Of a DNA stretch of 64,000 nucleotides, positions 7,868-16,893 are shown in pieces (position 1 is the stretch's first letter; each line of letters opens with the position of its first letter). A program made the position numbers and the translations under genes. The notes beneath the pieces were generated by a model that was given only the letters and a program-made list of their open reading frames with translations, made no database searches and was not told the DNA's origin. This DNA comes from Granulicella sp. S156 (GTDB lineage Bacteria > Acidobacteriota > Terriglobia > Terriglobales > Acidobacteriaceae). Where the stretch lies: positions 432,322-496,321 of the forward strand of contig NZ_LMUH01000013.1 in assembly GCF_009766105.1 (NCBI RefSeq), given 5' to 3'.

Positions 7868-10800
7868 TTAGAACTTGAACTTTCCGGAGAACTCCAGGAT
7901 TCTCGGATCGCCCGCACTCGTTAGTTGTCCGTAGGACCCCGAACCCACGCCAGTATCTACACCGACGAAGTTCGTGTGGTTTGCGACGTTGAAGGCCTCT
8001 GCGCTGAGCTGGAACTGTGCCTTGTCATGGATGATCGGGAACGCCTTGTTCAGAGAAACGTTTGCCGTCGTGTAGCCGGGGCTACGGATCGATCCGTTGC
8101 TCGCATCTCCGAAGAATCCGTAAGCCGGCTGCTGGTAACGAGTGGTATCGAACCACTCCTTTACGTTTCCGACCTTCTTGAAAGGAGCTATCTGGTTTGG
8201 CCGGATAGCGAGACCCGCGTCTCCGACAGAGAGGCCCGGCGACAGGGCAAAGCCGCTCTGGTGAAGGAATAGTCCGGCAAAGCTCCAGTTACCGAGTACG
8301 CTTCTCACAGCCCAGTTCGAACCGCGAAGCTTTGGCAAGTCATAGATCCAGGTCATAGAAATATCGTTGGTGAAGTCGTAGGAAGGAGGTCCATATTCCA
8401 GATGAAAGTCACGAGAGTTCTGGGCCTGCGCACTCTGACCGGAGTTGGCCTGAGTCCCGTGGGCTCCAACGGTCGTCAGCGTCTTGCTGTAGGTGTACGC
8501 GACCGTCAGTTGCAGAGGATGTCCGCGCCAGGAGAGCGACGATTGCAGCGAGTTGTAGTTCGCCGTGCCCTGTTGATACTGATTGTCCATCGTGCTGTAG
8601 CCCTTATACGGACGTGTGTAGTCCGAAGAGGCCTTTGATGCGTTGATGCACGGATCGAAGTTATAGGATGCGGAGGCTGTCTGTTGTGCAGCCAGACATC
8701 CTGTGGTGCTCGGTGCCGTTACCGGCAGGGGGAAGTTGAAATCATAGCCTCCCTGGAAGGTCATGAGGTGACGCGACGCGCTGCCCGCATAACCGACCGT
8801 CGCAATGATGTCACTTTTTACCTGGTGCTCCAGCGTCAGGCTGTAGGACTGAACATCCGTTGGCGTAAACGACAGCGGCACGTTGTTCAGTGTCTGGGTG
8901 GTTGGAGCTTGAGCTACTCCTCCCGCTGTGCCGTTGCTCAGCAGGCTGTTCAGGATGTTCGCGCTCTGATTGTAGGGCGGGTTCTGGCCGAAGGCGTTAT
9001 AGATCTGCTCGACCGGGATACGCGAGTAGCCGATTCCATAGCCGCCGCGGATCGCGTCCTTGCTGTTGCCGAATACATCGTAGGCAAAGCCGACACGTGG
9101 GCCGAAGTTATCCTTTTTCGGCGTGAAGAAGCCGTCGGGCACGCCGTTCTTCCCGGCATACACCAGACCGTTGAGCGTGTTCGCCACCGTGCCCGCGGAG
9201 GTCAACGGCTGGTTGGCCGCATTCACCGTGAGAGAGCCGTCGATGTTGACGACAGGCGCCTGGGCGGCGTTGTACTGCGAGGGATCGAAGCTGGTGACCT
9301 GGTCGCCGCTCACGGTGTCGTTGGAGAAGTACTGCCACCGGATGCCTGCGGACAGGGTCAGGCGACTTGTCGCCTTCCAGATGTCCTGCACATACGCTTC
9401 ACCCTGGCGATAGTGGAAGGCTCCGAGCTTCTGTGTGCTTGCCTGGGAGTAGTTCGAATCAAGGCCCAGCAGGAAGTCCGCAGCCGGATCATTCGTATGG
9501 TTGCCGGTAAAGCTGAAAGACCCTTCCGGATTCGTAAACACATACTGGCGCTTGATCCCGAACATGTAGAGACCGCCGGCTGAAACAACGTGGCGTCCGT
9601 GGACCCAGCTCACGTCATCCATCAACATGCCTTCACCGTCGGATGCCCAGATCGGCTGCTCCGTCACGCTCAGGCTGGTATACCCACCAGAGATATTGAT
9701 CGTGGGAATGTAGTTCTGCACATTCGCGTTGGGGAATGCCTGGGTGATGCTAACGCCCGAAGGCATGGTGCCGCCCTTGGTGAGGCTGAACGAGAGCTTG
9801 TCGTAAGTCTGCGCGACCGTGAACGTGTTCAGAAGATTAGGAGTGACGGTCGACTGCAGCCGCACAAACGCATTCATTCCGCTGAACGGCTCATTGTCCG
9901 TGATCGTGTTGAACGGAACACCGCCCCAGGTCTGATACGGGTAATTGCTTAGCTCGCGATCGTAGATGACTCTGCCGGTCAATAGTTCATTGCCGGTGAT
10001 GTGGTGGTCGATACGGTACTGGTAGTCCGTCTCATCTGTTTGTTGCGACCCTTGATTGAGATAGTTCTGAAAGCCGTTCGAGGAGTTGTTCGCCGTCGGG
10101 AAATACGTGTTCAACATGGCGACCGCAACCGGATCGAAGCAGGATGGGTTAACGGTATTAGTGTTAGCGATAATGCAGTTCGTCTTGCCTTCGGACGCCA
10201 GCAGTGCCACGCTGCCCGAATCTAAGGACAGGGGACAGGGCGCCGTTCCGCAGAGTCGCAGGCTCGCACTGCCATTGAAGTTTCCTGCCCGCTGATCATC
10301 GGTCAGCACCGCGCCGTTCAAGGTCACGCCCTGGCTGATGCGATACCACTGGTTCGAGGCGAAGAAGAATGTCTTATTCTGCCCGTTGTATACATGCGGG
10401 ATTACCACGGGGCCACCCAGCGAGTAGCCGAAGATGTTCTGGTGCAGCGGCGGAGTCGTCTTGGCGAAGTAGCCATCCGCATCGAAGTCATTGTTGCGTA
10501 CGTACTCCCATGCGCTTCCATGCAGCTTCGAGCCGCCGGACTTCGTCACTACGACGACCACCGAAGAACTCGACATTCCATACTGAGCGCCGTAGTTGTC
10601 CTTCAATACCGTGAACTCGCTAATGCCGTCCACGATCGGCTTCGCATTGATGCCGTTCAGCGAACCCGAGTTCATGTTGTAGATGCCATCCAGGATCTGT
10701 GTGGAGGTCTCCGTGCCGGCGCCGTTCACTGTGATCAGAATGTTGTTCGAGACGGTGGACTGGTCAGCGCCCGTGGGGCTCGCAACGCCCGGAATTGCCA

Positions 10801-11296
10801 GGGCCATCGTCTGAAAGTCTCTTCCGTTCAACATCAGGTTGTCGATCTGCTGCTCGTTGATCGTACCGCCGTTCTCAGCCGTTTGCGTATTGACCTGCAG
10901 AGCATTGGCATCGACGTTGACGCTCGTACTCTCCGTGCCCAGCTTCAAGGTCACATCGTTGGTTCGCCGCTCGCCTGGATCGAGATGAATATGGCTCGTG
11001 ATAGTGGGGCTAAATCCCCCTTTGGCGACTCGTATCGAATAAAAACCCACGCCGAGGGCCTCGGCGGAGTAAATCCCATCTCCATTCGAGTGAAGCTCCG
11101 TCTTTACGCCGGTTGCCTCATCCGTGACAGTGACCTGCGCATCCTGGATGAGTCCACCGCTGGGATCAATGATCCTTCCTGAGATCGCCGATGTGCCGGT
11201 TTGGGCCACTAGCAACGCGCAGAAGAAAAACATCAGAAAAAGTTGAAGTGTAACCGTTTGCTTTATCGCTATCGATATCTTTCGGTGAGCCGCCAT
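7868..11296 (-). CDS. TonB-dependent receptor with N-terminal carboxypeptidase-like domain
   Basis: 1142 residues. I chose ATG 11296 because GGAGG lies seven bases upstream; the frame continues upstream without support. Signal sequence about residues 1-35 (LFLMFFFCALLVAQTG), then a carboxypeptidase regulatory-like fold (GTSAISGRIIDPSGGLIQDA, about 35-120), a plug domain (NGGTINEQQIDNLMLNGRDF) and a large beta-barrel ending in the outer-membrane signature LEFSGKFKF. This is the Oar-like receptor type abundant in Acidobacteria. Substrate is probably an oligosaccharide, judged from the following GH106 gene. Confidence 0.92.
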   Translation of the reverse strand: MAAHRKISIAIKQTVTLQLFLMFFFCALLVAQTGTSAISGRIIDPSGGLIQDAQVTVTDEATGVKTELHSNGDGIYSAEALGVGFYSIRVAKGGFSPTITSHIHLDPGERRTNDVTLKLGTESTSVNVDANALQVNTQTAENGGTINEQQIDNLMLNGRDFQTMALAIPGVASPTGADQSTVSNNILITVNGAGTETSTQILDGIYNMNSGSLNGINAKPIVDGISEFTVLKDNYGAQYGMSSSSVVVVVTKSGGSKLHGSAWEYVRNNDFDADGYFAKTTPPLHQNIFGYSLGGPVVIPHVYNGQNKTFFFASNQWYRISQGVTLNGAVLTDDQRAGNFNGSASLRLCGTAPCPLSLDSGSVALLASEGKTNCIIANTNTVNPSCFDPVAVAMLNTYFPTANNSSNGFQNYLNQGSQQTDETDYQYRIDHHITGNELLTGRVIYDRELSNYPYQTWGGVPFNTITDNEPFSGMNAFVRLQSTVTPNLLNTFTVAQTYDKLSFSLTKGGTMPSGVSITQAFPNANVQNYIPTINISGGYTSLSVTEQPIWASDGEGMLMDDVSWVHGRHVVSAGGLYMFGIKRQYVFTNPEGSFSFTGNHTNDPAADFLLGLDSNYSQASTQKLGAFHYRQGEAYVQDIWKATSRLTLSAGIRWQYFSNDTVSGDQVTSFDPSQYNAAQAPVVNIDGSLTVNAANQPLTSAGTVANTLNGLVYAGKNGVPDGFFTPKKDNFGPRVGFAYDVFGNSKDAIRGGYGIGYSRIPVEQIYNAFGQNPPYNQSANILNSLLSNGTAGGVAQAPTTQTLNNVPLSFTPTDVQSYSLTLEHQVKSDIIATVGYAGSASRHLMTFQGGYDFNFPLPVTAPSTTGCLAAQQTASASYNFDPCINASKASSDYTRPYKGYSTMDNQYQQGTANYNSLQSSLSWRGHPLQLTVAYTYSKTLTTVGAHGTQANSGQSAQAQNSRDFHLEYGPPSYDFTNDISMTWIYDLPKLRGSNWAVRSVLGNWSFAGLFLHQSGFALSPGLSVGDAGLAIRPNQIAPFKKVGNVKEWFDTTRYQQPAYGFFGDASNGSIRSPGYTTANVSLNKAFPIIHDKAQFQLSAEAFNVANHTNFVGVDTGVGSGSYGQLTSAGDPRILEFSGKFKF

Positions 11297-11834
11297 TACA
11301 AAGCCTCCACATGCGTAGTTCTCAAAATCAAGGGTTGAATATGATGAGACGAAACTATTCCAGCCCCCCGAGAACTCTGTCAAGGCGAATATCGCTCAAA
11401 ACAGGGACGACGTACGAATATCTATATTACTTTCAATAGTTTACATGAAATTCCTTGGTAGAAATATTTTCTCCAAAGAACTTTAGCAGGGCAAAAAATC
11501 CTGTATGACCGGTAAGAATGGCGAGGCGTTGCCGCCAGAATTTAGCCGTCTCCGTGCAGCGAGCATCGTGCACCATATGAAAGTGCTGCTGAAACTAGAC
11601 AGGTCATCGCTTAAGGGGAGTTAACGATTCCACGTCCACGAGGTCGGCGAAGGGAGTAGAAGTCGCTCCACCAACCTACTAATTCCACGCGCGATATGTG
11701 GCCCATCCCGCAGCCTCATCGGAGGCGTGCGCTCATGCTGTGCCAGTTAATAAACTGCCAAAAAGGTCTGCTAACTAATTTTCTAGTTGCACGTCCCACT
11801 CATACGTCCCGGTTATCGGGGGGTACTAGAAGTT
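11297..11834. other. 538-bp divergent intergenic region
   Basis: Spacer between the TonB receptor (minus) and BlaI (plus). The receptor side is AT-rich (about 11395-11480) and probably holds its promoter. The BlaI side holds the palindrome at 11773-11788. No gene or RNA was recognised in the remainder. Confidence 0.4.
11773..11788. promoter_or_regulatory. Candidate BlaI operator upstream of the BlaI gene
   Basis: AACTAATTTTCTAGTT: AACTA and TAGTT arms around six bases, ending 46 bases before the BlaI ATG. Nine of the first ten and the last four bases match the perfect 7-2-7 palindrome at the start of the htrA gene when central bases are disregarded. The shared site suggests autoregulation by BlaI. 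Confidence 0.55.
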
Positions 11835-12236
11835 ATGCCACCAAAACGCTCCAATACGTTGACGGAAGCCGAACTCCGCATCATGCGGATTCTGTGGGCT
11901 CGCGGGGAGTCCCTGGTCAGCGACCTGGTCTCGGCTATGCCCGAGAGTGCGCCGCTTGCCTACACCTCCGTGCTGACCACCGTTCGCATCCTGGAGCAGA
12001 AGGGCTATGTCGAGCATCGACAGGAGGGACGCGCTTTTCTGTATAGTCCCTGCGTTGCGGAGCACGATGCCAGCCGGTCGGAGGTGCGGCATGTGCTGCA
12101 TCGATTCTTCGGCAACTCGCGGGAGCAGCTGATGCTCTCGCTGCTGGGGGATGGCGAGATTACCCCTGAGGAATTGCAGCGTCTTAAGGACGCGATCGCT
12201 GAAGCCGAAGCTGCTGCCGAATCGGAGGAGAAATAA
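11835..12236 (+). CDS. BlaI/MecI/CopY family transcriptional repressor
   Basis: 133 residues. Winged-helix N-terminal domain with LTEAELRIMRILWARGESLV and the recognition-helix block AYTSVLTTVRILEQKGYVEH. This is the BlaI family layout, with a C-terminal dimerisation helix (SREQLMLSLLGDGEITPEEL). ATG 11835 gives the normal family length; an in-frame start 48 bases upstream lies within the palindrome and was rejected. The stop is followed after two bases by the M56 protease gene, the classical repressor/sensor pair. The repressor is usually inactivated by cleavage after M56 activation. Confidence 0.92.
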   Translation: MPPKRSNTLTEAELRIMRILWARGESLVSDLVSAMPESAPLAYTSVLTTVRILEQKGYVEHRQEGRAFLYSPCVAEHDASRSEVRHVLHRFFGNSREQLMLSLLGDGEITPEELQRLKDAIAEAEAAAESEEK

Positions 12237-12238
12237 GT

Positions 12239-13582
12239 ATGCCGCACCCCGCGATGAACCTGCTTCTCGACCTCTCGCGTTTTACGGCGCAAGCGTTTGT
12301 GTCTGGCCTTTGGCAAGGGGTGGTGCTGATTTCGGCGGTCGCCATCTGCCTTCGAGGTATGTTTCGCGGAAGCCCTTCGATTCGGTTCGCAATCTGGTCG
12401 GTGGCCTTCGCGCTTGTCATCGCTATCCCTCTGCTGCATCTTCGAGTGCTGGCTGTTCAGCCGTCGAATGCGCCTTCTGCTGTGATTCACCTAGGGGCAG
12501 TGTGGGGATTCGCCATCGCAGGAATCTGGGCCACCCTTATGCTTGCACGTGCCTCCCAACTTCTAGTGCAGGCGATTCGCCTGCGCCGCATCTGGAAGCG
12601 TGCCAAGCCAGTCGTTGTTGAGCCCGAGATACTCGCGCTACTGCAAAGCGGAAAGCGTTCCGCAGAGCTCTGCACATCAGCTGATGTGGACTCTCCCAGC
12701 GTGATTGGCTTCTTCTCGCCGCGCCTGCTGATTCCGGAGTGGCTGCTGGCGAAGCTTACGCAGCCAGAGCTGCAGCAGATCGTCCTGCATGAGTGCCAAC
12801 ACCTGAGCCGCTATGACGACTGGATGAACCTCCTGCAGAAGATTGGACTTGTCCTGTTTCCGCTGAATCCGGCGCTGCTCTGGGTGGATCGCCGGTTGAG
12901 CCTGGAGCGCGAGTTAGCGTGCGATGCCGGTGTGGTGGCGTCGACAGCAGCACCGTTCGACTATGCCCACTGCCTGACACGGCTGGCCGAGCATCGCCTG
13001 CGCAGTCGTACCGTCGCGCTTGCTTTGTCCGCATGGAGCCGCCAGTCGGAACTCGCCCGGCGCGTGCACAGTCTTCTGCGTCCGATGCATAAGATGTCTC
13101 CGCTGCAGGCAAGAATATCGATCGCTTTGCTCAGTGTCGGATTAGCTGGGGGAGCTGTCGAGATGGCGCGAGCTCCTCGCCTGGTCTCCTTCACAGAAGC
13201 AGTCTCTGCACCTGTTGCAGAAGCTGCTGCTCCGGTGATGGGTCCTGCTGCTTTTCAGGCGTTTCCCGTGGTGTACCGCCCAACCGCGGCGCAGCCTCAT
13301 GCAACGCTGCTGAAGGCCGTTATGCCTGCTGCAAAGACGCCTCGTATGCTCCCGCTGGCAAAGCCAGCGATGAGGAAACCACGGCAGGCTGAGTTGCATA
13401 CGGTGCAGGCAGCAAGCGAGCCCCAGCAGCCCCACATGGTGCTGACGACTGCAACCACGACCATGCAGGGTGACAACTTTAGCTTCACCTCGGTTCGTGC
13501 GGTGTATGCCATGCCGACCGAGTCTTCCCCTTCGTTTGCCGCTGTCCCCTTTGGAGACGGCTGGCTGATCGTTCAACTTTAA
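12239..13582 (+). CDS. M56 family (BlaR1-like) membrane metalloprotease
   Basis: 447 residues. N-terminal membrane segments (about 25-40, 50-70 and 85-110) precede a zinc-protease domain with HECQH at 184-188 and the downstream ELACDAGV glutamate (about 225). One more membrane helix lies near 290-305. The C-terminal 140 residues are Ala/Pro-rich and carry no penicillin-binding SxxK sensor domain, so the signal is probably not a beta-lactam. It follows BlaI by two bases. It should sense an envelope signal and trigger BlaI removal. Confidence 0.9.
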   Translation: MPHPAMNLLLDLSRFTAQAFVSGLWQGVVLISAVAICLRGMFRGSPSIRFAIWSVAFALVIAIPLLHLRVLAVQPSNAPSAVIHLGAVWGFAIAGIWATLMLARASQLLVQAIRLRRIWKRAKPVVVEPEILALLQSGKRSAELCTSADVDSPSVIGFFSPRLLIPEWLLAKLTQPELQQIVLHECQHLSRYDDWMNLLQKIGLVLFPLNPALLWVDRRLSLERELACDAGVVASTAAPFDYAHCLTRLAEHRLRSRTVALALSAWSRQSELARRVHSLLRPMHKMSPLQARISIALLSVGLAGGAVEMARAPRLVSFTEAVSAPVAEAAAPVMGPAAFQAFPVVYRPTAAQPHATLLKAVMPAAKTPRMLPLAKPAMRKPRQAELHTVQAASEPQQPHMVLTTATTTMQGDNFSFTSVRAVYAMPTESSPSFAAVPFGDGWLIVQL

Positions 13583-13618
13583 CCACCAACACAACTGTCT
13601 CGAAGGAGCGTCACGTTC

Positions 13619-15166
13619 ATGTCAACTAATCAATTAGTTACTAAATCAAGGAAGTTCATTCTACCCGCTAGTTTGGCCGCTGCTGTACTCGGTTTAGGGC
13701 TCTTCGTGCACGAGAACAATGTTCATGCAGCAGGCATTTCGGCCTCGCCGCTGGATGACAACAGTGTTGCCGCTCTCACCGCGCTCGATCATGCCATGGA
13801 GTCGCTTGCTGCTCGTGTGACGCCTGCTGTGGTCAACGTCGCCGTAACCTCGAAAGCCGAGGATCAGTCCGCTGAACTGCAGGGGCAGGACCCGCAAGGA
13901 CTGCCTCCCGGATTCGCGCAGTTCTTTGGCTTCGGTAATGGCAATGGTGGAGGCCGACACATGCAGGCTCCGCAGCAGCCTGAGCTGCAGCACGGTATCG
14001 GAAGCGGTGTGATCATCTCACCGGATGGTTATATTGTGACCAACGATCACGTAGTCGATGGAGCTACGCAGATCAAGGTAACGCTGAACGATCGCCGCGT
14101 GCTGACCGCCAAGGTGATTGGCGTGGACAAGCTGACCGATCTTGCTGTCATCAAGGTGGACGCGCATAATCTGCCGGCTATCTCGTGGGGCGATTCATCG
14201 AGGCTGCAGCCGGGGCAGACGGTGCTCGCCTTCGGCAGTCCCTTCGGCTACTTCCAGTTCTCGGTGACGCGTGGCATTGTGAGCGCGGTGGACCGGCAGA
14301 ATCCGTACTCGAACGACGCGCGCAAGCTGGGCGGTTACATCCAGACGGATGCAGCGATCAATCCGGGCAACTCCGGCGGTGCGCTGGTGAACTCGCACGG
14401 CGAACTGGTGGGCATCAACACCTTCATCATCACCAATAACGGTTCGTTTGCCGGTGCCGGATTTGCTATCCCGGCGCAGATCGCGAAGGCAACCGCCGAC
14501 CAGATCATCAAGACCGGTGGTGTGCACCACGGCTACCTGGGTATCACCATGAACGATGTCACACCGGAGAATGCCCACTTCTTCAATCTCTCCGACGCGT
14601 CAGGCGCGATCGTAGCGCAGGTCACACCGGAGTCTCCAGCCAGCCGGGCCGGCCTGCAGAACGGGGATGTGATCGCGCAACTGAATGGGCAGAAGATGCT
14701 GAACGGCAGCGCACTGCAGCTGGCAATCGCCGATGTGGCCCCTGGAACCAAGGTGCAACTCGGTATTCTGCGCAATGGTCATTCGCAGAACGTCGACCTG
14801 ACGGTGGGTGAGTTCCACTCCGACGAACAGGTTGCCGGAAACCAGGACGGCAGCAACGGAGCTGCAGGGCAGGGCGGCAAACTTGGTCTGGCGATGTTAG
14901 ACCTGACGTCCGATGTGCGGCAGCAGCTTAACCTTCCTGATGGAGTGAAGGGAGCGGCTGTTGGAAGCGTTCGTCCCGGCAGCCCGGCGGAAGATGCCGG
15001 TTTGCAGCCCGGAGATGTGATCGTGCAGGTGAACCGGCATGATGTCGATTCCGCGAACCAGGCGGTAGCGAGTGTCCATGCCATTCCGGAGGGGCAGGAT
15101 GTTCTTCTGCTGGTCTGGTCGAAGGGCGGGGAGAGCTACCGCGTCGTTCATCCCAACCAAGGCTGA
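13619..15166 (+). CDS. htrA: Periplasmic HtrA/DegP-type serine protease
   Basis: 515 residues. Signal anchor about 12-37, trypsin-like domain with catalytic His144 (TNDHVVDG), Asp174 (LTDLAVIK) and Ser252 (GNSGGAL), and two PDZ domains (about 305-395 and 430-510, with SRAGLQNGDVI and EDAGLQPGDVI). GAAGGAG-like GAAGGAG sequence lies ten bases before ATG 13619. It degrades or refolds damaged envelope proteins. A perfect 16-base palindrome occupies codons 2-7 and resembles the site upstream of BlaI, so the gene may belong to the BlaI/M56 regulon. A 13-bp terminator follows. Confidence 0.95.
   Translation: MSTNQLVTKSRKFILPASLAAAVLGLGLFVHENNVHAAGISASPLDDNSVAALTALDHAMESLAARVTPAVVNVAVTSKAEDQSAELQGQDPQGLPPGFAQFFGFGNGNGGGRHMQAPQQPELQHGIGSGVIISPDGYIVTNDHVVDGATQIKVTLNDRRVLTAKVIGVDKLTDLAVIKVDAHNLPAISWGDSSRLQPGQTVLAFGSPFGYFQFSVTRGIVSAVDRQNPYSNDARKLGGYIQTDAAINPGNSGGALVNSHGELVGINTFIITNNGSFAGAGFAIPAQIAKATADQIIKTGGVHHGYLGITMNDVTPENAHFFNLSDASGAIVAQVTPESPASRAGLQNGDVIAQLNGQKMLNGSALQLAIADVAPGTKVQLGILRNGHSQNVDLTVGEFHSDEQVAGNQDGSNGAAGQGGKLGLAMLDLTSDVRQQLNLPDGVKGAAVGSVRPGSPAEDAGLQPGDVIVQVNRHDVDSANQAVASVHAIPEGQDVLLLVWSKGGESYRVVHPNQG
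13624..13639. promoter_or_regulatory. Perfect 7-2-7 palindrome inside the htrA start (candidate BlaI operator)
   Basis: AACTAAT-CA-ATTAGTT. The sequence spans the third base of codon 2 to codon 7 of htrA. It overlaps a second repeat, TTAGT-T-ACTAA (13634-13644). A repressor bound here would block transcription through the start of htrA. The match to the site at 11773-11788 supports BlaI as the binding protein. Confidence 0.6.
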
Positions 15167-15174
15167 TCTTGAAC

Positions 15175-15204
15175 CCCGCTGCGTAACTGATGTTACGCAG
15201 CGGG
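15175..15204 (+). terminator. Terminator of htrA, 13-bp perfect stem
   Basis: CCCGCTGCGTAAC (15175-15187), loop TGAT, GTTACGCAGCGGG (15192-15204). It starts nine bases after the htrA stop codon. The T-tract is weak (TGTCTG), but the stem is strong and GC-rich at its base. Confidence 0.8.
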
Positions 15205-15274
15205 TGTCTGTCCCGAGAAGAAGGACGACAGAAAGATAGCGGAGAGCAATGTTGCTGAAAGTGCCAAGGGTACA

Positions 15275-15399
15275 GCCCCAAAGGGGCGATATATACCAGC
15301 CTGGGGCGTAGCCCCAGGTACGAGTCCCCACAACAAATCAAGGGCTGAAAGCCCGGTATATCTCGTCTGCACTAGCGAGATATACCGGGCTTTCAGCCC
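15275..15399. repeat. Composite palindromic intergenic repeat
   Basis: Three nested hairpins in 125 bases: GCCCC-AAA-GGGGC (15275-15287), CCTGGGGC-GTA-GCCCCAGG (15300-15318), and a 24-bp perfect inverted repeat with arms at 15342-15365 and 15376-15399 around a ten-base loop. The last arms begin GGGCTGAAAGCCC, and GGTATATCTCG forms the inner part. It lies between the convergent htrA and aspartyl protease genes. The structure is typical of dispersed REP or BIME-like elements; no second full copy is in the window. Confidence 0.7.
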
Positions 15400-15509
15400 C
15401 CTGCTTCTTCCCCTGACCTGATTGGGGTCACTACACCAAACGTCAAAGATCGTACGCTAGCGCACCAAGGCTGAGCCGGGCCAACTGACGATAAGAATAT
15501 TTCTCGGGA

Positions 15510-16844
15510 CTAGTGTTTCCCGGTCGCGTTAGGGGCAGATAGCGGCGGTCCCATTACGAAGCGCATATTCGGAAAATCGAAGGTAAAACTTTGCACAGAC
15601 TGGAACAAATCTTCGCCCACATTTCCGAAGAGCGTATCGATGTCGGCATGCTGCGCGGCAGGAGCGACGGCGAGATTGTGCAAAGTGACTGTACGGCCTC
15701 CAACCTCAAGAGCGACAGACGGCACAAGATAACTCTGTGACGTCGTCTCGCCACCTGCATTAAAGTTCTTTGTTTGTGCCTTCTTCCACGTCGGCTCTTC
15801 TGCTTGGAAACGATCGAAGAAACGCACCGAGAGGTTCGTCCCAGAAGCTCCGGTATCGAGCGTGAATGGAAGGAGTTCGCCTTCTACCATGGCCTCTATA
15901 ACCGGGTTGAAAAAGCGTAGTTCCAGTGGAGAACCCGCAGACGCACTTCCGCCATCTACCGTCGCGTCAAGCGTACCGTCGTGATGGAAAGTAATGCGGC
16001 CCAGAGCGCGAAGGACTGGGAAGCCAATGATTCCTGCAATGCGGTAGGAGCGCCCGTTGCCGTTGGGAATGGTGAGGTTGGCGTCATCCAGTACCAGTAG
16101 AACGACGTTGTGGGCGGTGACGCCGCCCAGTGGAAGGTTGGGCAAAAGCGCCACGTGCAGCTCATTCTCGATGCCCGTAACACCGCCCGAAGTGTGGGCC
16201 ACCCCCGGAAGAATTGGAAGATGCAGCTGCGATGCAAGGCTGCGGCTGATGACGGACTCGTTCGCGCCAGTGTCAAGAATCCACTCTGAGTGGACGCCAT
16301 TCACGGTGAGCTCCGTTGTAATCACTCCAAGGGGATTTTCGCGGCTCGTGATTAAGTGCACCGGTCCGTTCCGCGTAATGGTCTGTACGGGGGAATCGGC
16401 TAGAACCCGCGACAATTCAGCATCATCCCGTGCCCCTTCTCGATCCGTCTCGGTCAGTCTATTCAGAAGGTTGGACTTTGCCAGTTCATCGTACAAGGGC
16501 TTGGAGCGCGCATAGAGGCCGTCCCGGTCGTAGACGTCCGCAAGCAGGCGCAATGCAAGCGCCGCCCGGTCCGGTTCTGTGCGACGTAGCAACGGCAATG
16601 CCCGCGTAAAAAGTTGAATGGCCTCCTCATCCCTTCCTTCACGCGCGGCGAGCACACCGGCGAAGAAGTCACGCAGCGGCCCTGGAGAGGTTTTGGTGAT
16701 CTGAGACTTGAGCTGAGCAATGGGAACATCACCGATGGCGACGTTCGCAGCTTGAGCTATGGCTACGGTCATCTCTTGAGTCGAAACGAGTGCAAGGATC
16801 AAGAGAAATGCGAACAACAGTTTTGTACATCCGGATCGTGTCAT
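15510..16844 (-). CDS. Exported retropepsin-like aspartyl protease family protein
   Basis: 444 residues. Signal peptide about 1-31. A short TPR-like helical part (about 55-125: ARSKPLYDELAKSNL and neighbours) precedes two retropepsin-like halves. Each has a DTGA motif: Asp191 (ILDTGANESVIS) and Asp330 (TLDTGASGTNLS). Two halves with one DTG each suggest an internally duplicated protease able to fold as a single-chain dimer, unlike viral-type single-domain enzymes. Substrate is unknown. It sits 22 bases after... the winged-helix gene lies downstream in transcription order upstream of it at 16894-17487, so both may form one minus-strand unit. Confidence 0.8.
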   Translation of the reverse strand: MTRSGCTKLLFAFLLILALVSTQEMTVAIAQAANVAIGDVPIAQLKSQITKTSPGPLRDFFAGVLAAREGRDEEAIQLFTRALPLLRRTEPDRAALALRLLADVYDRDGLYARSKPLYDELAKSNLLNRLTETDREGARDDAELSRVLADSPVQTITRNGPVHLITSRENPLGVITTELTVNGVHSEWILDTGANESVISRSLASQLHLPILPGVAHTSGGVTGIENELHVALLPNLPLGGVTAHNVVLLVLDDANLTIPNGNGRSYRIAGIIGFPVLRALGRITFHHDGTLDATVDGGSASAGSPLELRFFNPVIEAMVEGELLPFTLDTGASGTNLSVRFFDRFQAEEPTWKKAQTKNFNAGGETTSQSYLVPSVALEVGGRTVTLHNLAVAPAAQHADIDTLFGNVGEDLFQSVQSFTFDFPNMRFVMGPPLSAPNATGKH

Positions 16845-16893
16845 ACGCTGGAACCTCTATAAATTAGGTAGATGTGCTTTGAATGCAGCTTCG

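Noticed and set aside
8684..11182. Several long plus-strand frames within the first TonB receptor gene
   Set aside because: They are shadows of the receptor, without ribosome sites or family features.
15175..15399. A possible CRISPR array
   Set aside because: The repeats are palindromes in tandem hairpins, not regularly spaced direct repeats with unique spacers, and no cas gene is near.
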